Under the pieces are notes generated by a model, which ran no database searches, was not told where the DNA came from, and saw nothing but the letters and a program-made list of their open reading frames with translations. Of a stretch of 13,768 nucleotides of DNA, positions 1 through 6,119 are shown piece after piece (positions within the stretch are counted from its first letter, which is position 1; every line of letters starts with the position of its first letter). The DNA comes from JBGOTP01 sp041476545 (GTDB taxonomy: Bacteria; Acidobacteriota; Vicinamibacteria; Vicinamibacterales; CAVVIG01), in the NCBI GenBank assembly GCA_041476545.1, contig JBGOTP010000107.1:1-13768 (forward strand). The letters are read 5' to 3'. The position numbers were made by a program, and so were the translations under genes.

Positions 1-107
1 CGAAGCGAACGGCGCAGCAGTTCCGCGAGGGAAATCCCAAGCCGAGCGGCTTCGTGCTTCGCCGCCTTGTACTCGTGTTCGGAAAGGCTAATCTGTGTTC
101 TGACCAC
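1..107 (-). CDS. Ribbon-helix-helix antitoxin-like protein, N-terminal part (cut by window edge)
   Basis: The minus strand from a GTG at 107 reads VVRTQISLSEHEYKAAK and continues open to position 1 (35 codons). The pattern is a short polar strand (TQISLSEHEY) followed by helix A (AAKHEAARLG), a turn, then ISLAELLRRSL. This is how CopG/Arc-type ribbon-helix-helix DNA-binding proteins and many type II antitoxins begin. Such proteins dimerise through the strand, bind a palindromic operator with it, and neutralise a partner toxin with the C-terminus. The C-terminus and any toxin gene lie outside the window to the left. No Shine-Dalgarno is seen before the GTG, so leaderless translation is possible. 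The operator-like palindrome directly upstream supports an autoregulated antitoxin, but without the partner gene it could be another RHH regulator. Confidence 0.6.
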   Translation of the reverse strand, partial: MVRTQISLSEHEYKAAKHEAARLGISLAELLRRSL

Positions 108-134
108 GATAACAGTTTAACACACAGTGTTATC
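108..134. promoter_or_regulatory. Palindromic operator/promoter region of the RHH gene
   Basis: Two nested inverted repeats abut the GTG start. The outer one is GATAACA (108-114) with TGTTATC (128-134). The inner one is TAACAC (118-123) with GTGTTA (127-132), only three bases apart. This block is far more AT-rich than its surroundings, as expected of a promoter, and its position fits self-repression by a ribbon-helix-helix protein. An exact -10/-35 cannot be fixed by eye. Confidence 0.55.
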
Positions 135-185
135 ACCCATCCTGTCGACGGTCATCCGTTCAGAGAGCTGCGCCGGATCACCGAT

Positions 186-974
186 TCAGTGCGCTCTCGT
201 GGCGCGTCGGGCGCTCGCTCGCGGCGGGTACTTGACGACGCACCAGAGCGCCTCCATGGCGTCGCGCATGCCGATCTTCTTCCCTTCTCTGTAGGTGCGT
301 CGCGCGTAGCTGATCGCAACCTCGTCCACCCGGCAGGGCAGCGCCGCAATCTTCGACGTGAACTCCGGATCGAAGGCGAAGCGGTTCTCCTCGAGATGGA
401 GTGACTCGAGAATCTCGCGCCGGAACGCCTTGTAGCAGGTCTCGATGTCCGAGAGATCGAGCTTCGTGAACTGGTTGGACAACCAGGTGAGTCCCGTGTT
501 GAACGAGCTGAGGAAGAAGTGCGACACGGGTCCGTTCACCACCCGTCCACCTCGAGCGACTCGCACGCCGAACACCACGTCGGCTCTGTCGTCCCGGATG
601 GGCTGTAGCAGCTTCGGATAGTCCTGTGGATCGTATTCGAGGTCGGCATCCTGCACGATCAGCACGTCGCCTGTGGCGACCGCGAAACCGGTGTGCAGCG
701 CCGCGCCCTTGCCGCGATTGCGATCGTGCAGCAGGATCTTCAGGTCGGCCTCGCGCCGCGATTCGGAGACTCCGCGCGGGACAGCGCCGTTGTGATCCTG
801 CCGTCCTCGAAACTGCTCGATCAACTCGCGCGTCCCATCCGTCGACCCATCGTCGACGACGATGATTTCCGTCACGAGGCCGACGGCGCGCACCTGGCGG
901 AGGAGTTCCTCGACGGTTCGCGCCTCGTTGTAGACGGGAATGACGACCGAGACGGTCAACGGTCTGTCGCGCAT
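186..974 (-). CDS. Family 2 glycosyltransferase, DPM1/GtrB-like
   Basis: 262 residues, a single GT-A domain. The N-terminus has SVVIPVYNE (9-17) and the nucleotide-binding VVDDGSTDGT (39-48). The metal-binding DxD is D109-A-D111 in QDADLEYDP. After it come FNTGLTWLSNQFTKLDLSD and the acceptor-loop-like ETCYKAFRRE. This is the layout of dolichyl/polyprenyl-phosphate mannose or glucose synthases, which move a sugar from a nucleotide donor to a lipid phosphate at the inner membrane face. No C-terminal membrane segments are visible, so it resembles the soluble DPM1 type rather than the GtrB type with two helices. It begins 3 bases after the stop of the upstream cation ATPase with no clear ribosome site, so it is probably translated by coupling. 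Sugar and acceptor cannot be read from sequence. Confidence 0.9.
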   Translation of the reverse strand: MRDRPLTVSVVIPVYNEARTVEELLRQVRAVGLVTEIIVVDDGSTDGTRELIEQFRGRQDHNGAVPRGVSESRREADLKILLHDRNRGKGAALHTGFAVATGDVLIVQDADLEYDPQDYPKLLQPIRDDRADVVFGVRVARGGRVVNGPVSHFFLSSFNTGLTWLSNQFTKLDLSDIETCYKAFRREILESLHLEENRFAFDPEFTSKIAALPCRVDEVAISYARRTYREGKKIGMRDAMEALWCVVKYPPRASARRATRAH

Positions 975-977
975 CGG

Positions 978-3500
978 CTACACCGTATCAGAAGTGCCCG
1001 CGACGCGAGTTCGGGACGAGCGTCCGGCCCCACCACCTCGCGCGCCGTGACGCCACGCGTGTCGGGACAACGCCTCGGCAAGCCCCCACGCCAGGAACGC
1101 CCCGCCGAACACGATCCCCCAGAGCTCGATGGGGATCCCCGCATGTCCCAGGAGATCCGCGGAAAACGGCAGCCACGCGGCGGCGAGCTGGATTCCGATG
1201 CCGGCCACAACGGCCGTGTGGAGGTAGATGTTGGGAAGCGGGCGCATCCAGGTGTGTCTGGACGGGTAGGTGAGGAGGAGCTGGCCGATGGCCATGAAAT
1301 GAAATGCGGACGCTCGTGCCACGCCAAGGTCGTACCCAAGCCGCGGCACGAGGCCGAGCACTCCGAGCGCAAGAGCCGCTTTCATGCAGCCTGCAGTCAC
1401 GATGAATTGCACCGACGGCCGGTCCAAGATCGTCGCGTCGGCCGGGCGCGGCGGCTCCTGCATGACGCCGGGCGTGCGATCGAACGCGAGCGCGAGCGCC
1501 GGCAGGCCATCCGTCGTGAGGTTGATCCAGAGGATCTGTGCGGCCGTGAGCGGAAGCAGCAGGGCCCCGGCCTCGTCGCGCAGATCGAGGGTGAACGCGA
1601 GAAGCGCTCCGCCGGCCACGAGCAATACCTCCGACAGGTTGGTCGAGAACAGGAAGCGGAGGAACTTCTGGATGTTTTCGTAGATGCCGCGGCCTTCTTC
1701 GACCGCGCCGACGATGGTGGCGAAGTTGTCGTCGAGCAGCACCAGGTCCGCCACTTCACGGCTGACGTCCGAGCCGCGCTGTCCCATCGCCACGCCAACA
1801 TCGGCGCGCTTGAGCGCTGGTGCATCGTTGACCCCGTCGCCCGTCATCGCCACAATCTGGCCCTGTGCCTGGAGCGCTTCCACGAGCTGCAGTTTCTGCT
1901 CCGGCCGGATGCGGGCGAAGACGTGCACGTCGGCGAGCGCTTCGGTGAGAGCGCCGCTCTGATAGTCGGCCAGATCTTCCCCGGTCAGGATTCGCGCCAC
2001 CGGGATCCCGATCTGGTGCGCGACGGCCAGCGCGGTGGCCGGATGGTCGCCGGTGATCATGACGACACGGATGCCGGCGGCCTGCGCCGTGCGTATGGCC
2101 TCGGGCACCTCGGGTCGCGGCGGGTCCCAGAACAGGGCGAGTCCCAACAGCTGCAGCGGCTCTTCAGTTTCGCCCTCGGCCCAGGCCACCGCAAGGACGC
2201 GAAAGCCTTCGCGTGCGTACGCGTCCGCTTTTTCCGCCCAGGATTCGCGATCCTCGTTTGAAAGTGTGCTGCGGCGGATGAGCACCTCAGGCGCGCCCTT
2301 GACATAGCTCACCGCCCGGCCGTCGACTTGAGCGTCACCGACCGTGACACGGGCGAACTTCCAGGCGCTGTCGAAGGGCCGCTCGGCGAGGAGGGGGTGT
2401 TCCTGCCGGAGCCGCGCGACGTCCACGCCGTGCGCTGTGGCGTATCGCAGCAGACCAAGATCGAGCGGATCGCCGGCGCCGGTGGTCAGGTCCGCGTCGT
2501 TGGCCAGCACGATGGCCGCGAGCGCGCGGGGCAGGTCTGAGGCATCGAGCGCCCGGACGTCCATGCGGTTCTCGGTCAGCGTGCCCGTCTTGTCGGTCGC
2601 GATGACCGTTACTGACCCGAGGGCCTCGACGGCGGAGAGCCGGCGAACCACGGCCCGGTGTCGGGCCATGCGCTCGACGCCGAGGGCCAGGGCGACGGTG
2701 AGCACGGCCGGCAGCCCTTCGGGCACCGCCGCCACTGCCAGCGCCACCGCGAAGATGATCATCTCCGGCGCACGGCCGACTCCTTCGGCGACGATGCCCA
2801 GAAGGCCGAGAACCGCCGCAAGTGCCAGCACCCAGCGCGCGATCTGCCGTCCCAGCTCGTCGACGCGCCGTTCGAGCGGGGTCTTCGCGGCCTGGATGTC
2901 GCCGAGCATCGTGGCCAGCCGGCCCATGGCGCTCGATGCGCCGGTACGCGTCACCTGCAGATACGATTTGCCGCGGACGAGCACCGTGCCACTGAACGCG
3001 TCGTCTCCGTCTACTTTGTCGACGGGGACGGATTCGCCGGTGAGGATGGATTCATCGACGAGCGCGCCACGAGCGTCCCCGAGCACGCCGTCGGCCGGGA
3101 CGCGGTCGCCGGCTTCGAGGCGCACGCGGTCGCCCGGTACCAGTGCGCGTGTCGGGAGGCGAACGAGGTGGCCGTCGCGGAGCACCCACGCCTGCGCTCC
3201 AGCCAGGGCTTTCAAGTGAGCCAGCGCCGCCTCGGACCGCTGTTCCTGATAGAGACCGAGCGCGGCATTGAGCAGGAGGATCAGACTGATGGCGCTCGCT
3301 TCGATCGGCCAGGTCTGCGCGCCCTCGTACAGCCACAGACCGACGTCAAAGGCGAGGGCGAAAAGCAGGATGTAGATGAGCGGGCTCGCGAACTGACGCA
3401 GAAAACGGCGCCACAGCGGATCGGGAACCCGCTCGGGCAACGCGTTCGGCCCGACGCGGGAGAGGCGTTCGGTCGCTTCGGCTGTGGACAGTCCGCTCAT
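978..3500 (-). CDS. P2-type (Ca2+-ATPase-like) cation-transporting ATPase
   Basis: 840 residues. All P-type landmarks are present in order: cation-ATPase N-terminal segment (STAEATERL, from residue 5), actuator LTGES with E156, M4 motif PEGLP with E261, phosphorylation motif DKTGTLT with D303, KGAPE in the nucleotide domain, MITGDHPATA, and the hinge GDGVND (554-559). Hydrophobic blocks before and after fit ten membrane helices. Of the Ca2+ ligands known in SERCA, the M4 glutamate (E261), M5 Asn and Glu (N621, E624 in STNLSEV) and M6 Asn, Thr, Asp (N660, T663, D664 in NLTTDGLPA) are all conserved. The M8 glutamate is not evident: MAIGQLLLTY has glutamine nearby. This suggests Ca2+ export with perhaps a single full site, but Mg2+ or another cation is not excluded. 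It is first in a two-gene unit with the glycosyltransferase and is divergent from the dam gene. Confidence 0.95.
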   Translation of the reverse strand: MSGLSTAEATERLSRVGPNALPERVPDPLWRRFLRQFASPLIYILLFALAFDVGLWLYEGAQTWPIEASAISLILLLNAALGLYQEQRSEAALAHLKALAGAQAWVLRDGHLVRLPTRALVPGDRVRLEAGDRVPADGVLGDARGALVDESILTGESVPVDKVDGDDAFSGTVLVRGKSYLQVTRTGASSAMGRLATMLGDIQAAKTPLERRVDELGRQIARWVLALAAVLGLLGIVAEGVGRAPEMIIFAVALAVAAVPEGLPAVLTVALALGVERMARHRAVVRRLSAVEALGSVTVIATDKTGTLTENRMDVRALDASDLPRALAAIVLANDADLTTGAGDPLDLGLLRYATAHGVDVARLRQEHPLLAERPFDSAWKFARVTVGDAQVDGRAVSYVKGAPEVLIRRSTLSNEDRESWAEKADAYAREGFRVLAVAWAEGETEEPLQLLGLALFWDPPRPEVPEAIRTAQAAGIRVVMITGDHPATALAVAHQIGIPVARILTGEDLADYQSGALTEALADVHVFARIRPEQKLQLVEALQAQGQIVAMTGDGVNDAPALKRADVGVAMGQRGSDVSREVADLVLLDDNFATIVGAVEEGRGIYENIQKFLRFLFSTNLSEVLLVAGGALLAFTLDLRDEAGALLLPLTAAQILWINLTTDGLPALALAFDRTPGVMQEPPRPADATILDRPSVQFIVTAGCMKAALALGVLGLVPRLGYDLGVARASAFHFMAIGQLLLTYPSRHTWMRPLPNIYLHTAVVAGIGIQLAAAWLPFSADLLGHAGIPIELWGIVFGGAFLAWGLAEALSRHAWRHGARGGGAGRSSRTRVAGTSDTV

Positions 3501-3616
3501 CGGGGACTACAGCATACTCAGCGTATCGACATAGTCGTCGAGAATCGAGGAGCATCGTACGATCGCACCCAGCTCGGTGACCTGGGCTGTCAATCGTATC
3601 GGGTACACTACGTGCC
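3501..3616. promoter_or_regulatory. Divergent promoter region between cation ATPase and dam
   Basis: 116 bases separate the two divergent starts. On the plus strand TACACT (3604-3609) ends 7 bases before the GTG of dam, the spacing expected for a leaderless transcript. No convincing -35 accompanies it. The block also holds the perfect 10-bp palindrome ATCGTACGAT (3554-3563), which overlaps a GATC at 3561, and the direct repeat CGTATCG (3522-3528 and 3595-3601). A GATC in the control region could make expression sensitive to methylation by the encoded methyltransferase; this is inference. Confidence 0.4.
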
Positions 3617-4423
3617 GTGCGGACGGCGTTGACGACGACGATTGCGGAGCCCCTGTCGCCGCCCCTCAAATGGGCAGGCGGCAAGCGCTGGCAAGTGCCT
3701 TACCTGCTCCCGTTGTGGCAGCCACATGCACGCCGGCGATTGGTCGAACCGTTCTGTGGCGGCCTTGCGGTGGCGTTAGGCTTGCGGCCCGACCGCGCAT
3801 TGCTCAACGATGCCAACGAGCACCTGATCAACTTCTACTCGTGGCTCAAGAAAGGTCTCGTCACCTCAATACCGATGGAGAAGAACGAGGACCTGTTCTA
3901 CCGTCATCGCGAACGCTTCAACGCGTTGATCCGCGCGGGAAAGGCGCAGTCGAAAGAATCCGCCGAGCTGTTCTATTACATGAACCGAACGGCGTACAAC
4001 GGGCTATGCCGGTTCAACAGCCGCGGCGAGTTCAATGCGCCCTTCGGTCAGTACAAGACCATCACGTACGCGAAGACGTTCAAAGCGCATCGTGACGCGT
4101 TTGCCGATTGGGAATTTGCCACGGGCGATTTCGCGGACATCGAGCTTCGGTCGGGCGACTTCGTCTACGCGGATCCGCCGTACGACGTGGAGTTCACGGC
4201 GTATTCCCGGGGCGGTTTTTCCTGGGACGATCAGGTGCGAGCGGCAGAGACTTTCGCGAAGCATCGTGGACCTGTGGTCCTGGTCAATCAGTCAACCCGT
4301 CGGGTTGATGAACTCTATCGCAAGCTCGGGTACTCGCTGCATTACCACGATGCGCCGCGTCGTATCAGCTGCAACGGCGACCGCACTCCGGCCAGGGAAG
4401 TGTTCGCGTCGCGCAATTTGTGA
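3617..4423 (+). CDS. dam: Dam-type DNA adenine N6-methyltransferase (predicted GATC)
   Basis: 268 residues from a GTG start, chosen because the conserved LKWAGGK (17-23) comes soon after it. This is a D12-class (alpha group) enzyme that transfers methyl from S-adenosylmethionine to adenine N6. Motif X is LKWAGGK, motif I is EPFCGG (44-49), and motif IV is DPPY (186-189). Between them is a target loop very like E. coli Dam. The residues I know to contact GATC in E. coli Dam (K9, Y119, N120, L122, R124, P134, Y138) line up with K18, Y127, N128, L130, R132, P142 and Y146 here. GATC specificity is therefore a good inference. The stop overlaps the GTG of the next gene (GTGA, 4420-4423), so the two are translated together. 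This pairing suggests the modification half of a restriction-modification system rather than a solitary house-keeping Dam. Confidence 0.95.
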   Translation: MRTALTTTIAEPLSPPLKWAGGKRWQVPYLLPLWQPHARRRLVEPFCGGLAVALGLRPDRALLNDANEHLINFYSWLKKGLVTSIPMEKNEDLFYRHRERFNALIRAGKAQSKESAELFYYMNRTAYNGLCRFNSRGEFNAPFGQYKTITYAKTFKAHRDAFADWEFATGDFADIELRSGDFVYADPPYDVEFTAYSRGGFSWDDQVRAAETFAKHRGPVVLVNQSTRRVDELYRKLGYSLHYHDAPRRISCNGDRTPAREVFASRNL

Positions 4424-4836
4424 CTCCGCGAAACACGAACACCGGCGGCGTCCTGGAGGCGATGATCCTGCCCGCGCTTGAACGTGGTGGCTACACATGC
4501 CGCAAGCAGGTCGAGACGGGCAAGCGACTCGGTGGTGGCCGGCACATGATCGACGCTGTCGCGTCCAAGGGCGGGGATGATGTTCTGGTCTCACTGAAGT
4601 GGCAACAGACAAGTGGGACGGCCGAACAGAAAGTGCCGTTCGAGGTGATGTGCCTGGCGGATGTAGTGCAAGGCGGAGGCGCCCAACGCGCCTACCTTGT
4701 TCTGGGTGGAGACGGCTGGAAGTTGCGGGACTATTACACGTCAGGGGCATTGAGAGAGCACTTGATTCATTCGGCGCTTGTCCGGGTTGTCACGTTGGAG
4801 GCCTTCGTTCGTCTGGCCAACAACGGCGAACTGTAG
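4420..4836 (+). CDS. Small PD-(D/E)XK-like protein, candidate cognate restriction endonuclease
   Basis: 138 residues, starting at a GTG that overlaps the dam stop by four bases. The layout looks like a minimal PD-(D/E)XK nuclease core: an N-terminal helix with E13 (GGVLEAMILPALERGGY), then a glycine-rich turn and strand with D45 (GGGRHMIDAVA), then a second strand VSLKWQQ with K60, then a helix with E69 and E75 (AEQKVPFEVM). The position normally Asp/Glu two residues before the lysine is Ser58. Enzymes of the Cfr10I/NgoMIV type also have S-x-K there and supply the acid from the following helix, so E69 or E75 could do so here. The gene partner predicts cleavage of unmethylated GATC. It is much shorter than DpnII or MboI. 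A non-restriction role for a Dam-linked nuclease fold is possible, and specificity is unproven. Confidence 0.65.
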   Translation: MTPRNTNTGGVLEAMILPALERGGYTCRKQVETGKRLGGGRHMIDAVASKGGDDVLVSLKWQQTSGTAEQKVPFEVMCLADVVQGGGAQRAYLVLGGDGWKLRDYYTSGALREHLIHSALVRVVTLEAFVRLANNGEL

Positions 4837-4871
4837 TCGCGTGCCGACGTTCGCCTCCAGCAAAGCGACGC

Positions 4872-5138
4872 TCACGGCACAGTTTGCCTGATGTGGCGTT
4901 TTGCAAATGCAACACCGGAACCGGATTTCAAGTAACGCTCAAACGCCACGGCGCGCCGTTCGTCGGAGAACTCAACGGTGACGTCAACGGTCCATGGCTT
5001 GCCGGAGGCAGTGTGTGGACACCGCCCTGCGTTGTGCGCGGCGAGTCTTGCGGCGAGGTTCGAGGTCAGGCCGGTGTAGTACCGAACTGGATCGGTTTCA
5101 TTCTTCAGCACATAAACGATGCATTTGGGCAGGTCCAT
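4872..5138 (-). CDS. GIY-YIG nuclease family protein
   Basis: 88 residues, a stand-alone GIY-YIG domain. The GIY-equivalent strand is IVYVL (7-11) and the YIG-equivalent is RYYTG (19-23). The catalytic arginine is R31 in NLAARLAAHN, and the metal-binding glutamate is E67 in AFERYLKSGSG. The tail AFAKRH is typical of the common short UvrC-N-like family of unknown role. It is tail-to-tail with the Dam-linked nuclease gene, leaving 35 bases between them, so it is separately transcribed. Single-domain relatives occur widely on chromosomes and in mobile regions, and substrate and role are unknown. All key residues appear intact, so it should be catalytically competent. Confidence 0.87.
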   Translation of the reverse strand: MDLPKCIVYVLKNETDPVRYYTGLTSNLAARLAAHNAGRCPHTASGKPWTVDVTVEFSDERRAVAFERYLKSGSGVAFAKRHIRQTVP

Positions 5139-5411
5139 GCTGACCCGAGGTGCAAGTCAGCAGCCGAGAGTTGCCCCTCAAGAATCGGCGTGAATCCATT
5201 TGGTATCGACCGATTGTTTGCAGGACTTGCGATGTGGAACTTGGACGAATGAAGCGGATTCTGCTGTTGCCTATGCGCTGCTTGCCGATGGGAGATCCGG
5301 AACGCGCAGGCCACCTTCGCGTGTCTCCGGCTCGCCTCGCAGTAACGTCACTCGTGTATCAGAGGGGACAGGGTTTACCAACCGTAGCTCCGAAGCTCTT
5401 GTGGAGAAGAG
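5139..5411. other. Intergenic stretch without a recognised gene
   Basis: No reading frame here looks like a protein. Short frames on both strands are rich in Arg, Pro and Ser without motifs. The right part, from about 5375, begins a run of inverted repeats that continues to the tRNA gene. The 9-base ACCGTAGCT at 5381-5389 is the reverse complement of 5444-5452 inside the next hairpin. The promoter of the GIY-YIG gene should lie near 5140-5190, but I cannot pick it out. Confidence 0.5.
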
Positions 5412-5456
5412 GTCCACCTTCACTTGGCTGAGTTCTCTAGCCAAGCTACGGTGGAC
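5412..5456. repeat. Long inverted repeat (interrupted hairpin)
   Basis: The outer arms are GTCCACC (5412-5418) and GGTGGAC (5450-5456). The inner arms are CTTGGCT (5423-5429) and AGCCAAG (5439-5445). A 4x4 internal loop separates the two helices and the loop is 9 bases. The element abuts the next hairpin with no spacer. The distal arm can instead pair with 5381-5389, so two structures are mutually exclusive. Candidates are a dispersed intergenic repeat or a processing or termination structure for the tRNA transcript. Confidence 0.65.
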
Positions 5457-5485
5457 AACCTCCGCCTGAACAGGGAGCGGAGGTT
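5457..5485 (-). terminator. Strong hairpin immediately 3' of tRNA-Ala
   Basis: A perfect 9-bp inverted repeat, AACCTCCGC (5457-5465) with GCGGAGGTT (5477-5485), with an 11-base loop. On the minus strand it starts at the last base of the tRNA CCA end, so it would fold directly after the mature 3' end. It has no T-tract behind it, so it is either a poor intrinsic terminator or a processing/stability hairpin. Confidence 0.5.
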
Positions 5486-5560
5486 GGTGGACCAGACCGG
5501 GATCGAACCGGTGACCTCATGAATGCCATTCATGCGCGCTCCCAACTGCGCTACTGGCCC
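5485..5560 (-). tRNA. tRNA-Ala (anticodon GGC)
   Basis: 76 bases including an encoded 3' CCA. The acceptor stem pairs GGGCCAG with CTGGTCC and contains the G3-U70 wobble pair that identifies alanine tRNAs. The D arm is GCGC-loop-GCGC. The anticodon stem CATGA/TCATG holds the 7-base loop ATGGCAT, giving anticodon GGC. The T arm is ACCGG-TTCGATC-CCGGT and the discriminator base is A. Every arm folds without mismatches other than the wobble pair. It decodes GCC and GCU, and GCC is abundant in this GC-rich genome. Confidence 0.97.
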
Positions 5561-5581
5561 ACGTGCGGGAGGGGAATCCCA

Positions 5582-5590
5582 ATCTTAGCA
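5582..5590 (-). promoter_or_regulatory. Possible extended -10 promoter for tRNA-Ala
   Basis: On the minus strand TGCTAAGAT matches an extended -10 (TGn plus TAAGAT) and ends 21 bases before the first base of the mature tRNA, leaving a short 5' leader. No good -35 is seen, which an extended -10 can tolerate. Confidence 0.4.
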
Positions 5591-6119
5591 TGACGTTCCG
5601 AGCGGGCGTCTGGTCGATCGGGACGAGACGGATCGAGGCCGGGCCGTGGAAGTCGCCTGTCGTGGAACTCGTCCTGCGGTGTGCGGCGTCGGGGCCGATC
5701 GCGGACGCGAGCGACCGAGCCGTCCGCTCGGAAAACGCGCGTCGGGATCCCTCGTCGCAGCCAACCGTGGAGGCCGGCCGTCGCCATCGCACGACAACGC
5801 GGCCGTAGCCTCTCGTACGGCGACGGTCACGGTCGGACGCGCGATGATCGCTGAGGTCATCCCAACGCGATCCCGCGAATATGACCGTCCGTCGAACGAC
5901 CCGTTGACCGTCGCAGGTGCGGACGAGTACGAGGCGGAGGACGCGGTGTCCGGCCAGCCGACCGGTTGGCTGTGGCGAGGGATCCCGACGAGCGATAGCG
6001 GAGTGACAACTTCCTCGGTGCGCGAAGTGGAGGCGCGTCGAGTGTCACGAGGCGCCGCCCGGCGGCCGACGGCTCTCAGGGGCGCCGGGCCCGCGCTGGA
6101 TGTCGGGCGAACGGAGTGC
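5591..6119. other. Gene-free stretch of about 530 bases
   Basis: Open frames run through this block on both strands, as expected for GC-rich DNA. Their translations (Arg/Ser/Thr/Pro-rich, no hydrophobic core, no motif) do not look like proteins. It lies between the hydrolase stop and the tRNA promoter, so it may hold an untranslated 3' region or decayed sequence. A short inverted repeat, CAGCC-gaccggtt-GGCTG, is near 5956-5973. I see no RNA gene. Confidence 0.45.

Noticed and set aside
54..404. Plus-strand open frame of 116 codons
   Set aside because: It runs antisense across the RHH gene, its operator and the glycosyltransferase end, and its translation has no recognisable features.
693..2261. 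Plus-strand open frame of 522 codons
   Set aside because: It is antisense to the cation ATPase, whose motifs are complete. The translation is Arg/His/Asp-rich without a fold-like pattern, as in GC-rich shadow frames.
4872..5138. GIY-YIG protein as the restriction enzyme of the Dam system
   Set aside because: It is on the opposite strand, tail-to-tail, and belongs to the common short UvrC-N-like type. The overlapping 138-residue gene is the better candidate.
5381..5485. CRISPR array
   Set aside because: The repeats are inverted arms of hairpins, with no regularly spaced direct repeats or cas genes.
5517..5792. Minus-strand 91-codon frame with a fairly protein-like stretch (GDFHGPASIRLVPIDQ)
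   Set aside because: It reads through the tRNA-Ala gene and its promoter, and the N-terminal half is Arg/Ser-rich. At most it is a relic, with no homologue I can name.
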